64,000 bases of DNA, from the NCBI RefSeq assembly GCF_947499945.1, contig NZ_CANMQD010000001.1, positions 1,240,001 through 1,304,000 of the forward strand, read 5' to 3'. A model generated the notes under the pieces. That model was not told the DNA's origin. It worked only from the letters and a program-made list of their open reading frames with translations, and ran no database searches. The DNA comes from an uncultured Sulfitobacter sp. (GTDB taxonomy: Bacteria > Pseudomonadota > Alphaproteobacteria > Rhodobacterales > Rhodobacteraceae). The position numbers and the translations under genes are program-made. Below are positions 47,825-56,254 of this stretch, piece by piece (positions within the stretch are counted from its first letter, which is position 1; each line of letters begins with the position of its first letter).

Positions 47825-48435
47825 ACCGACCACTTACACATATAACCGTCTTGCACGATGACCAGCACCACCAAGACACCAAACATCCAGAACGCAGGCC
47901 CAAAATCTACAGTGGCCAAATCCGCTACTTTTACCAATGCCACCGCACAACCCAGTGCAAAAATCTCTGCCATCGACCATGGCTTGAGCGCTTCGGAAAA
48001 CCGAAACGCTGCGATTGCATGCTCTGCCGGAGGACGGTCCAGCACCACAGGCACCAGCACATACAGTGTCAACAGCATCCGCAACAGCGGCACGAAAATG
48101 ATAAATCCCGCCGTCAACAACGCCAGTACCAGCATCGGCCCCTCGGTAAAGGTAAGCGCGGCATCAAGGATCGAGACAGCATTGCTGCGGCCCCCTGCCG
48201 AAATCTTCAAGAACGGAAACACACTTGCTGCGATAATCAACACCACAACGGCAATCGACACTGCAATGATTTGCATACCCGCTTTTGCGCGGGGCGCGAT
48301 AAGCACTTTATGACACCGCGTGCATACCGCACGCTCGCCATTTTTGGGGCGTTGCAACTGATACGTCGCATCGCAGACAGGGCAGATAATCAGCCCTTCC
48401 AGAGGGCCACGCGAGAACTCAGCAGCATCAGACAT
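47791..48435 (-). CDS. pqiA: Paraquat-inducible protein A, first half (separate gene)
   Basis: A 214-residue membrane protein matching the other PqiA repeat. The zinc-ribbon-like Cys pairs CPVC and CTRC are at about 19-40, then four membrane helices; FSEALKPWSMAEIFALGCAVALVKV is the equivalent of the PWSM motif. First gene of the operon pqiA-pqiA-pqiB-pqiC. The two halves are fused in E. coli and apart here. Confidence 0.85.
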   Translation of the reverse strand: MSDAAEFSRGPLEGLIICPVCDATYQLQRPKNGERAVCTRCHKVLIAPRAKAGMQIIAVSIAVVVLIIAASVFPFLKISAGGRSNAVSILDAALTFTEGPMLVLALLTAGFIIFVPLLRMLLTLYVLVPVVLDRPPAEHAIAAFRFSEALKPWSMAEIFALGCAVALVKVADLATVDFGPAFWMFGVLVVLVIVQDGYMCKWSVWNSLEHPKRR

Positions 48436-48506
48436 GACGCCACATATAGCGTCTGGTCAGGGTAAGTGACACCATTATTTGCGACGTCAACTTAAGGATA
48501 CAGTTG

Positions 48507-49613
48507 CTAGTTTTGTCGCCCCATCGCCTGTCGTTCAGCTGTATCATAACCCAGCATTTCCAAGATATCGTCAGTGTCCCCACCGATACCAGTCGGTGCA
48601 GACGGATGCGCTGTAACTGTACGACTAAAACGGGGCGCAGGTGCTGCTTGGACCACACCGGCAGGTGCTATGAACGTTTCGCGTGCGGCCATATGGGAGT
48701 GAAATTGTGCCTCCGAGAATGTCAGAACGGGTGCGACACAAGCATCAGTTCCATCAAAGATCGCAGCCCATTCATCGCGGGTCTTGCGGGCAAACGCGTC
48801 TGCATAGCCAATGCGCCTCTCGGGCCATTCTGAAACGTCATTCTGACTATCTTGATGGGACTTGGGCAGATCCGCTTTTTCCAACAATAGCGCATGAAAC
48901 TGTGGCTCTAATGCCCCAACCGAAAGGTAGCCTCCGCAAGCGCACGTGTAGCATCGATAAAACGGCGCACCGCCATCCAACCAGTTTGCACCGCGCCTCT
49001 CGCTCCATTTCCCTTGCGCAAGCATTGCATGGATCAGCCCCATCATTGCAGGCACGCCATCCACCATCGCAGCGTCGACTACTTGGCCTTTGCCCGAAAC
49101 CCCGCGTTCAATCACTGCACTCAGGATACCAAGCAGCAGGAACATCGTTCCACCGCCATAATCCGCCACTAAATTAAGAGGCGGCACAGGGGCGCGGTCC
49201 GCATCTCCCATCGCGTGCAATGCACCCGTAAGCGCGAGATAATTAATATCATGTCCCGCAGTTTGGGAGAGCGGCCCCTCCTGACCCCAGCCCGTCATGC
49301 GTGCATAAATCAGCTTATCGGAGCAATCATTGGGCCCAAGCCCCAATCGCTCCATCACACTGGGACGGAACCCCTCAATGAGCACATCACTGGCCGCGAT
49401 CAGACGGTGGGCAGCCTCCACCCCTTGTTTGGTTTTGAGGTTCAGCACGACAGAACGCTTTCCGCGTCTGTTGATGTCGGTAGGATCGGCAGGCGCGGCC
49501 TTGCGGTCAACGGTGATGACCTGCGCTCCAAGATCAGCAAGCAATTGGCCCGCCAGAGGCGCAGGACCCAGCCCCGAAAACTCAACGACCTGCAATGATG
49601 CCAACGGTCCCAT
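48507..49613 (-). CDS. CaiB/BaiF CoA-transferase family protein (racemase-like)
   Basis: A 368-residue family III CoA-transferase close to alpha-methylacyl-CoA racemase. Seen: VVEFSGLGPAPLAGQLLADLGA at the N-terminus, the RGKRSVVLNLK nucleotide-contact region, EGFRPSVMERLGLG, the GHDINYLALTGALHAMG His/Asp block and the conserved Asp in NLVADYGGG. It could transfer CoA or epimerise an alpha-branched acyl-CoA. The ATG lies two bases after the stop of the C45 gene, with GGAG in that gene's end. Last member of the five-gene run. Confidence 0.85.
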   Translation of the reverse strand: MGPLASLQVVEFSGLGPAPLAGQLLADLGAQVITVDRKAAPADPTDINRRGKRSVVLNLKTKQGVEAAHRLIAASDVLIEGFRPSVMERLGLGPNDCSDKLIYARMTGWGQEGPLSQTAGHDINYLALTGALHAMGDADRAPVPPLNLVADYGGGTMFLLLGILSAVIERGVSGKGQVVDAAMVDGVPAMMGLIHAMLAQGKWSERRGANWLDGGAPFYRCYTCACGGYLSVGALEPQFHALLLEKADLPKSHQDSQNDVSEWPERRIGYADAFARKTRDEWAAIFDGTDACVAPVLTFSEAQFHSHMAARETFIAPAGVVQAAPAPRFSRTVTAHPSAPTGIGGDTDDILEMLGYDTAERQAMGRQN

Positions 49614-49615
49614 AT

Positions 49616-50587
49616 CTACTCCACCCCTGGCAACACAACCTCGCGCGCGCCTTCCACAAAATCCTTGAGCGATAGCGGCCAGATGACACCGGGCCAGCGC
49701 AGCTCCATCTCCTTTTTACGCGGACGGTAGACAGCCGTATAGAGCGTGCCAAACCCGTGCTTGAAAGCCGTTGAGTAGAGCGGCGGGCGCAGGAAGAGAT
49801 TGATGAACTTCTCTTCTGGATCGTGGTGCAGGCGCAGGCGTTGTTGCAAAAACCGCTCCCGCTCCACTGTCGCGGTAAAACGCGCATGGCTGATCCACTC
49901 CACAGTTTCCTGATGGTTGGTAGCAACCGCACGCTGCGTGATCACGGCGGGACGGTCCGGCGCCATCATCACCGTCAGATAATTCCGCTTCCGGTCCAAC
50001 ACGGTTACGTTATAGCTCATGTGGGTTGGCACGCGGGCCAGTACCTCTGCTGCCTCTTCCGCCGTCTCACAAATTTGCATGACATAACGCAGGATGAGCG
50101 GCACACCGAAGCCCTCACCCACCACACGCCGACCACCAAAGGTGAGCGAGATCGACAGCCCCTTGTCGTTCACCCCGTCAACCAAACCCCACAGCCCGTC
50201 CGAAGTCCCCATCACCGAGCGGCCCATCCAGTTGGTGCGTAGCACAAGGCTGTCGAACGCCTTAGGATTATAATCGTAGTTCCGCACCATAACAGGCTGT
50301 TTGCCTGCCCAAACGGCTTGTGAGCAGCTCGCCAGATAGGCGGGGGGCGTATAGAAACTCAGGAACCGCGCCGCGTGATCGCCACCGCCAGCCAACTCGC
50401 ACAACTCTTCATAAAGCGGGACCATCTCAGGCATATGGGTCCGTAGCGCACGCAGGCTTTCGGCATAGGTAGGACGGGCGGTCTCTCCCTCTTTGAGCCA
50501 CCATGCCCGATAATCGGACCAATATTCGTGGAAAAGCCCAGCCCACTTGGGGCCGGGCGAATCCTCGGAGATTGCACGCCAGTACAT
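49616..50587 (-). CDS. C45-type Ntn acyltransferase/hydrolase
   Basis: A 323-residue protein of the peptidase C45/acyl-CoA:6-aminopenicillanate acyltransferase family. Cys88 in LASCSQAVW would be the nucleophile exposed by self-cleavage. The following VMVRNYDYNP, GTSDGLWGLVDGVNDKGLSIS and SYNVTVLDRKRNYLTV blocks and ATNHQE match the Ntn fold. Family members move or remove acyl groups on amines. The residues before Cys88 are longer than a simple propeptide and could remain as a small subunit. Substrate unknown; neighbours suggest an amine or amino-acid conjugate. Spaced 74 bases after the ATP-grasp gene. Confidence 0.8.
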   Translation of the reverse strand: MYWRAISEDSPGPKWAGLFHEYWSDYRAWWLKEGETARPTYAESLRALRTHMPEMVPLYEELCELAGGGDHAARFLSFYTPPAYLASCSQAVWAGKQPVMVRNYDYNPKAFDSLVLRTNWMGRSVMGTSDGLWGLVDGVNDKGLSISLTFGGRRVVGEGFGVPLILRYVMQICETAEEAAEVLARVPTHMSYNVTVLDRKRNYLTVMMAPDRPAVITQRAVATNHQETVEWISHARFTATVERERFLQQRLRLHHDPEEKFINLFLRPPLYSTAFKHGFGTLYTAVYRPRKKEMELRWPGVIWPLSLKDFVEGAREVVLPGVE

Positions 50588-50661
50588 AGCGGCCTTTCTT
50601 AAGCATTTGGGAAGATCCGCTTAGGCCGCGGACCTTCCGTCAAAGCAATACGGGATTTGAC

Positions 50662-52119
50662 TTACAGAATCTTGAACGCTGGATCCGACAACATCGGGTC
50701 TGCTGAAGCTGCGGGCAGAGGTGTACCCTCGACTGCGCTCTTGATGCCGTGAATCCATTTCTTTGCCCGCTCGTTCAACTGGAACGACTTGGTCATGGAA
50801 CGGCCACGTGTCACAAGAATACCGATGTCGGCCCCTTCATAGCGGTAGTCACCCGGCTGTAAGATACGCAAGAAGAACGCCTCGTTTTCGCTCTCCACCG
50901 CGCGACGGTGATAGTCGAAGCGGTCAAATACAACAGAACCGTCTTCTTTCATCTTATAGATGCCCGTCTCGGGCGCCTCTGAGCAGATATCGACGCTGTC
51001 TTTGGTGTGCTTGATCACCATCTGGCTCCATCCGTCAATGTTGGCAGGATCGGCCCAGCGTGCGTTCAATTCGTCCACGTCGAGGTTGAATTTCTTCTTG
51101 GAGAACTCCAGCAGGTGGAACAGGAACAAGGGCGCATCCGCATGGGCAAAGGCCGCGTGGTTTGTCATGGAGGACGCACCAGTGATCCGTGGGTTCAACT
51201 CACCCAGCCAAAGCTCACCCGTCTTTTTGTCGATAAGAAAGTCGAGCTCGAAGTAGCCACGATAGCCTTCCTTGCGAAGCTGCTCTCCGAACTTGAAGGT
51301 CATCTGGCGCGCTTGTTCGCGGACTTTGGGCGGGAACGCTGTCGCCAGCATCTCGTTGCCACACCATCCGCCGCGATAAGGCGTCAGCTCGCTAAAGCCG
51401 ACAAGCTCGGTCATCAACGGACCGACAATGGTACCTTCTTTGGTGGCACAAGCCTCGATCGCTGCACCGCGACAGCTGATCCGCTTCATGATCTTGATCT
51501 CGCCCTCGCCGATAATCTCGGACTGGTGGCGGCGGAAGTCGGCCTCGTTCTTGATGAAGAATGTCGTGTGACCACTATCGCCATAGGCTGATTGCAGCAC
51601 CAGATCATGCCCAATGCCTGCCTTTTCACACGTCTCGCGAAGACCCTCGTAGCTGTCCACTTCGGCCAGCGTATTCGGCACGGATGGCACGCCAGCCTTG
51701 TTCCCGATGCGCACGGTGGCGATCTTGTTGTCCATTGATTGGCGCAGCTTGGCCTTCGGGAACCAGACATCGGCGCCCAGCTCTTTTGACAAACGCTCTG
51801 TTTCTTCGTCGAACATCAGGAAGACAAACTTTGGCTTGCCGCCACGCTTTTTGATGAAGTCGATGACTTCTTTGTGTTGAAGCAGATAGTTGTTGATGTC
51901 CTCGATGGACTGGAACTCTGCGTGCGGCTGCTCGGAGGGGCAGAACACGTTCGGGTGCTTGCCGCCGTAGCAGTCGATGTAGCAGATGTATTTGAAATTC
52001 TTGACCCATTCATCAAGGCCCAACAAGTTAAAGTTGGTGGCCGAGATGAAATAGACCGGCTCCTCGTTGCGGTGAAAGAACCGACGGATTTCAGAGATAT
52101 TTCTAAGAACGGTAGCCAT
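50662..52119 (-). CDS. Stand-alone ATP-grasp protein (biotin-carboxylase-like)
   Basis: A 485-residue protein. Residues about 1-140 are a Rossmann-like preATP-grasp region (YFISATNFNLLGLDEW). About 140-320 is an ATP-grasp domain with Lys-containing MDNKIATVRIGNKAGVP, GDSGHTTFFI and the metal ligands Glu307/Asn309 in GELNPRIT. A further C-terminal region of about 160 residues I do not recognise. It looks like biotin carboxylase, but no biotin-carrier or carboxyltransferase gene is nearby. I infer a carboxylate-amine or similar ligase. AAGGAG lies eight bases before ATG 52119. Second-last but two in the run that starts with the nitrilase gene. Confidence 0.78.
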   Translation of the reverse strand: MATVLRNISEIRRFFHRNEEPVYFISATNFNLLGLDEWVKNFKYICYIDCYGGKHPNVFCPSEQPHAEFQSIEDINNYLLQHKEVIDFIKKRGGKPKFVFLMFDEETERLSKELGADVWFPKAKLRQSMDNKIATVRIGNKAGVPSVPNTLAEVDSYEGLRETCEKAGIGHDLVLQSAYGDSGHTTFFIKNEADFRRHQSEIIGEGEIKIMKRISCRGAAIEACATKEGTIVGPLMTELVGFSELTPYRGGWCGNEMLATAFPPKVREQARQMTFKFGEQLRKEGYRGYFELDFLIDKKTGELWLGELNPRITGASSMTNHAAFAHADAPLFLFHLLEFSKKKFNLDVDELNARWADPANIDGWSQMVIKHTKDSVDICSEAPETGIYKMKEDGSVVFDRFDYHRRAVESENEAFFLRILQPGDYRYEGADIGILVTRGRSMTKSFQLNERAKKWIHGIKSAVEGTPLPAASADPMLSDPAFKIL

Positions 52120-52156
52120 ATTGGTGCTCCTTATCTTGGTATTAAAATTCTTGAAC

Positions 52157-54910
52157 TCAAGCAGATGATTTTTTGGATTTACGGACGGGCGCAGGGATCG
52201 CACCCGCTTCGGAAAGTGCTTCTTGTGTAAACACACGCAGACCCAGATCGGGCCGATAGCCGTGGATTTCGCTCACGTCGAGCGCGCGCATGAAGGCGAG
52301 GATTTCCTGACTAACCACCTGTCCGGGAACAAGGATCGGGAAACCCGGTGGATAGGGAATGATAAAGCTAGCCGAGACAATCGTCTCACCGCGATCCATC
52401 GCTTCTGCCAGCGTGCCGTTCAGTTCCAGATAGTCGCAATTGACGTCGTCGTATGATAAAAAGAACGCCTTGCGGATATCGCCTTCACGACTGTTTCCAC
52501 TTTCCAGAAACGCTTTGTGAAAGCGGCTGAAATCCGGCAGCGGTGGACAGTTTTCAAGCAGGTTCTTCACGCGACGGTCAAAGCCGAGTTTTTCCATACC
52601 GGACGCATCATCGTTCAATTCGTCCAGCGATTTCGCAATCTCGACCAGCACTTCGATCAGGTACGCGACCGAGGACCGCGTTGTGCCGATGTTGGTCATA
52701 AACAGAACCGTGTTGCGCGAGGTCTTATTGATTTGAATACCGTATTTGTCCATCAAGACCTTGTTCTTGAAGGTATCACCATCCCAGCCTGTACCACCGA
52801 CCAGCAGTGTCACGCGGGAGGCATCCAACACAAAGTCATCACGCTCCCAACAATCCCACATATCGGTCCAGCCTTGATCGGAATCATAGTAACTGGTCAC
52901 GCCGCTTTCGCGGTACTCTTCCGGGATCATGTCGCCAGCGGTGAGCACCTGAAAGTATTTCTTCAACAACGGGTGGTCACTGATCGCACGGCGCATAGAC
53001 ATGGCCGCCTCAATCTGGCGTTGGACAAACTCAAAGCCCTCGAGTTCTACCTGTCGACGGCCCACATCGAGGCTTGCGATGATTTGATAGTTCGGCGAGG
53101 TCGAGGTGTGCGTCATATAGGCCTCATGAAACGCCTGCTCCACCTCACCCTTGAAGTCCTGATCGTTGACATGGATCATGGAGCCCTGCCGCAATGACGT
53201 AAGCGTCTTATGGGTGGATTGCGTGGAATAGACCCGCACCCGCGCCGTCGGCGGCGGTATCAGGCGGGTTTTCATCAGCGTCTTATGGTCAGCGCCTTTC
53301 AACTCTTCCTGCTGGGCGGCATACGCTTCGGCATGTGCGTCGGACTTGAATCTCGCGCGCAGAACATTGGCCGCGTTCATCGCGGTGCGCTGGCGGTATG
53401 TCGGGTTAAAGCGGGCGAAAGCGAACCATGCTTCGTCCCACAAAAAGATTAGATCAGGCTTGATCGCCAGACATTCCTGCATCACTCGCTCGACGTTATA
53501 TACAAGCCCGTCAAAGGTGCAGTTGGTGAGCAGCAGCATACGCACGCGGTCAAGCTTGCCTTGATCCTTGAGTTCCAGCAGCCGTTCTTTCATCTCTGAC
53601 AGCGGCACAGCACCGTACATCGAATACTTACTTAGCGGATAGCTATCGAGATAACTGACCTGCGCACCCGCCAGAACCATACCGTAGTGGTGTGATTTGT
53701 GGCAATCACGGTCCACCAGCACGATATCACCGGGCTTCAACAACGCTTGAACGACAATCTTGTTACAGGTTGACGTGCCGTTGGTGGCAAAGAAGGTTTG
53801 CTTGGAGCCGAACGCACGGGACGCCAGTTCTTGCGCCTCTTTGATCGGACCTACAGGCTCCAACAGACTATCCAGACCGCCGGAAGTCGCAGAAGTCTCT
53901 GCAAGGAAGATGTTGGGGCCATAAAATGCGCCCATATCCTGAATCCAGTGCGAGCGCGTGATAGATTTCCCGCGGCTGATCGGCATCGCGTGGAACACAC
54001 CTGTCGGCTGCTTGGAATACTCGACCAGTGCGGTAAAGAACGGTGTCTTATTACGCGCCTGTACACCGCGCAAAATGTTCAGGTGCAGCTCCATAAAGTC
54101 TTCGGAGTTGTAGAACACACGCCGACAAATCCCCAAATCAAGGCCTGCGATATCCTCGACGGAGCGCTCAGTCACCAGATAGGCATCCAGCTCTGGACGC
54201 ACACGCGCAATCATCCGGCAAAGCTCGGGGCCGTAGTTCTCGGGCGGGATCGCATCAATCTCGGTCCGCCCACCTGCCCGCGCGAGATAGCGGGTCAGGA
54301 TTTCTTCTACGTTTTCGGAGTGCAGGACCAGACCTGGCCGCACCACAATCGCCTGAATGTTGTGGTTAAAGAGTACCGCAATCAGTGCGTCCTCAATCGA
54401 GGGGACAACAACGGCTTCATATATAAACGGGTCTTCAGGGCGGCGCATGCCAGTCACATTTGCCTTGAGCCAGCGTTCCTGATGCTCGTTTACACTGTCT
54501 ACAATCAGAACTTCAAAATACGGTTTGGTCAGGGCGCGCATTTCGGGGCTGTTGTGCGCGTCATCATCCTGCTCTTCCTGATCCACGCTGTCACGCTCAA
54601 GCGGGATGGAACGGCGGCGGTATGCCCCTGTGGTGAGCGCACGGGTGATCCGGTTCACGGCAAAGCTGACGTCGTCGAGCTTACCCTGCTCGAAATGGCG
54701 GCGGATTAGGGCGAAAGCGTGTTTTCCCGGAAAGGCCCAATAAGCCTCCATAATACCAAGCTTATCAAACAGCTCGTTTACCGCAGCACGCAGTTGTGCT
54801 GTCTCTCCTGCGCTGGGGTTCCGCGTCAACGCGCTGGTCGCTTCGCGCAATGCGCTCCACCGATCAGAGCGCAGCTGGATCGCAGATGAATAGTCTCTCA
54901 TCGAATGCAT
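52157..54910 (-). CDS. Oversized Orn/Lys/Arg-type PLP decarboxylase
   Basis: A 917-residue fold-type I decarboxylase, about 160-200 residues longer than E. coli lysine and arginine decarboxylases. Asp492 in LWDEAWFAF should hold the PLP ring nitrogen and Lys568 in STHKTLTSLRQ the aldehyde. FFATNGTSTCNK and DRDCHKSHHYG are the phosphate and ring-stacking segments. The N-terminus (1-110) has no motif I recognise, a receiver-like wing domain covers about 130-260, and an insert of about 50 residues sits between Asp492 and Lys568. Substrate (Arg, Lys or Orn) cannot be read. GGAGA precedes the ATG. It follows the nitrilase gene by 85 bases. Confidence 0.85.
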   Translation of the reverse strand: MHSMRDYSSAIQLRSDRWSALREATSALTRNPSAGETAQLRAAVNELFDKLGIMEAYWAFPGKHAFALIRRHFEQGKLDDVSFAVNRITRALTTGAYRRRSIPLERDSVDQEEQDDDAHNSPEMRALTKPYFEVLIVDSVNEHQERWLKANVTGMRRPEDPFIYEAVVVPSIEDALIAVLFNHNIQAIVVRPGLVLHSENVEEILTRYLARAGGRTEIDAIPPENYGPELCRMIARVRPELDAYLVTERSVEDIAGLDLGICRRVFYNSEDFMELHLNILRGVQARNKTPFFTALVEYSKQPTGVFHAMPISRGKSITRSHWIQDMGAFYGPNIFLAETSATSGGLDSLLEPVGPIKEAQELASRAFGSKQTFFATNGTSTCNKIVVQALLKPGDIVLVDRDCHKSHHYGMVLAGAQVSYLDSYPLSKYSMYGAVPLSEMKERLLELKDQGKLDRVRMLLLTNCTFDGLVYNVERVMQECLAIKPDLIFLWDEAWFAFARFNPTYRQRTAMNAANVLRARFKSDAHAEAYAAQQEELKGADHKTLMKTRLIPPPTARVRVYSTQSTHKTLTSLRQGSMIHVNDQDFKGEVEQAFHEAYMTHTSTSPNYQIIASLDVGRRQVELEGFEFVQRQIEAAMSMRRAISDHPLLKKYFQVLTAGDMIPEEYRESGVTSYYDSDQGWTDMWDCWERDDFVLDASRVTLLVGGTGWDGDTFKNKVLMDKYGIQINKTSRNTVLFMTNIGTTRSSVAYLIEVLVEIAKSLDELNDDASGMEKLGFDRRVKNLLENCPPLPDFSRFHKAFLESGNSREGDIRKAFFLSYDDVNCDYLELNGTLAEAMDRGETIVSASFIIPYPPGFPILVPGQVVSQEILAFMRALDVSEIHGYRPDLGLRVFTQEALSEAGAIPAPVRKSKKSSA

Positions 54911-54995
54911 CGGTCGTTCTCCGCAAAAATGCGCAGCTTGGGCAATGCGATGAGAAGCGGGAGAGCATGATGCCCGCCCGCCCCAAAAGCACAGC

Positions 54996-56117
54996 CTAGC
55001 CGCTGGATGTGTCAGTGTCCGCGGTGCCGGTCAGTACACCGGGCTTCACGGTTGGATTAGGGGCTACGGCCACGGGGGCTGCAACAGGTGTTACGTCTTC
55101 GACAGGGGTAGCGGTTCCTGCCGATGGGTTTGGCAATGGCTCGTCCGGGAATGCTGGTGGAACTTTGAATGCAAAGCCCGGCAGACTGTCTTCGCCAGCG
55201 GCATCGGGTGTGTAGGGCACACGCATCGCAGGTGCCATCATATCAAGGCCGGCTTTTGTGCCCTTGTGCGGGATCGCGAGGGGACCAAGTGTTTTGAGAT
55301 AAGCGTCTGTTCCGCTTGCGCGGTCATAGACGGAGAAGTCGGTGGAGCGGTCGCGGAAGGATTTGAGCACTTGGCCCAAGCCTTTCATGCCCGTTTCACG
55401 CTGGCGGCGCACCATGTCGAGGTCGATCTCGATCGGGAACATGTCCTCTTGGCCCGCAGACTGGTGCAACACTTGTGACGTTGGATCAATTACACAAGAT
55501 TTGCCTACACCACCGGCACCGAGGCCGTTTACGTCGATAACGTAGCACTGGAACTGCACAGCGGTGGCGCGCGCAATCGCCAGCTCTGCATCACGGTCGG
55601 TTGTTCCGGTCAAAACAGGGTGCAACAGCACTTCAACACCCTGCGATGTCAACTGGCGCGTAGTTTCAGGGAACCACATATCGTAACAGATCGACAGACC
55701 AAAGCGGCCAACATCCGGCACGTCAAAAATACAGAATTCACTACCTGCGGCGACGCCTGCTTCATATGGGCGAAACGGAAACATCTTGGAATAGCGGCGA
55801 ATAATTTCGCCCTGCGGGTTAATGACAACCGCAGTATTATAGATGCGGCCATCTTCTGGATCCGTGATGAACATCGATCCAGGAATGAGCCAGACACCGT
55901 GCTTGACCGCTGCGGCCTGAAATTTCTCAAGCGCTTCGTTCTCTGGCGGCAGCGAGTACTGGTCGAGTGGACCATAAGCTGCCAACTCAGAAAACAGGAC
56001 CATCTGGGTCCATGGGAACCGTGTCATCAGAATGTCCAACCGCTGGATCATACCATCGACGTTGGGGTGTAGGGCGTTGACGTACATCTGTACGCCTGCA
56101 ATTGCAAAAGGTGTCAT
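54996..56117 (-). CDS. Carbon-nitrogen hydrolase (nitrilase superfamily) with a C-terminal Pro/Ala/Thr tail
   Basis: A 373-residue protein. The catalytic triad is visible as Glu44 (LFSELAAYGP), Lys110 (RRYSKMFPF) and Cys143 (SICYDMWFPE), the order of amidases and N-carbamoyl hydrolases. The fold ends near residue 290; the remaining 80 residues include a long stretch rich in Pro, Ala, Val and Thr that ordinary family members lack. It should hydrolyse an amide or ureido C-N bond in the cytoplasm. First of the five-gene run after the transporter. GGAG lies nine bases before the ATG. Confidence 0.85.
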   Translation of the reverse strand: MTPFAIAGVQMYVNALHPNVDGMIQRLDILMTRFPWTQMVLFSELAAYGPLDQYSLPPENEALEKFQAAAVKHGVWLIPGSMFITDPEDGRIYNTAVVINPQGEIIRRYSKMFPFRPYEAGVAAGSEFCIFDVPDVGRFGLSICYDMWFPETTRQLTSQGVEVLLHPVLTGTTDRDAELAIARATAVQFQCYVIDVNGLGAGGVGKSCVIDPTSQVLHQSAGQEDMFPIEIDLDMVRRQRETGMKGLGQVLKSFRDRSTDFSVYDRASGTDAYLKTLGPLAIPHKGTKAGLDMMAPAMRVPYTPDAAGEDSLPGFAFKVPPAFPDEPLPNPSAGTATPVEDVTPVAAPVAVAPNPTVKPGVLTGTADTDTSSG

Positions 56118-56254
56118 AGCTGTTCACTCCGTAAACCACGGCTCAGGCCGTTTGAGCCATCCCTTACGCCCTTTGTATAAGGAGTGAAACAGCCCAAATG
56201 CACCCGTGCCGTAACGGCGTCGCATCGCTTATATGTCAGCCTACTGCGGGTAAT

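Noticed and set aside
50662-52119. Calling the ATP-grasp protein a biotin carboxylase of acetyl-CoA carboxylase
   Set aside because: No carrier protein or carboxyltransferase is adjacent, and the N- and C-terminal regions do not look like AccC.
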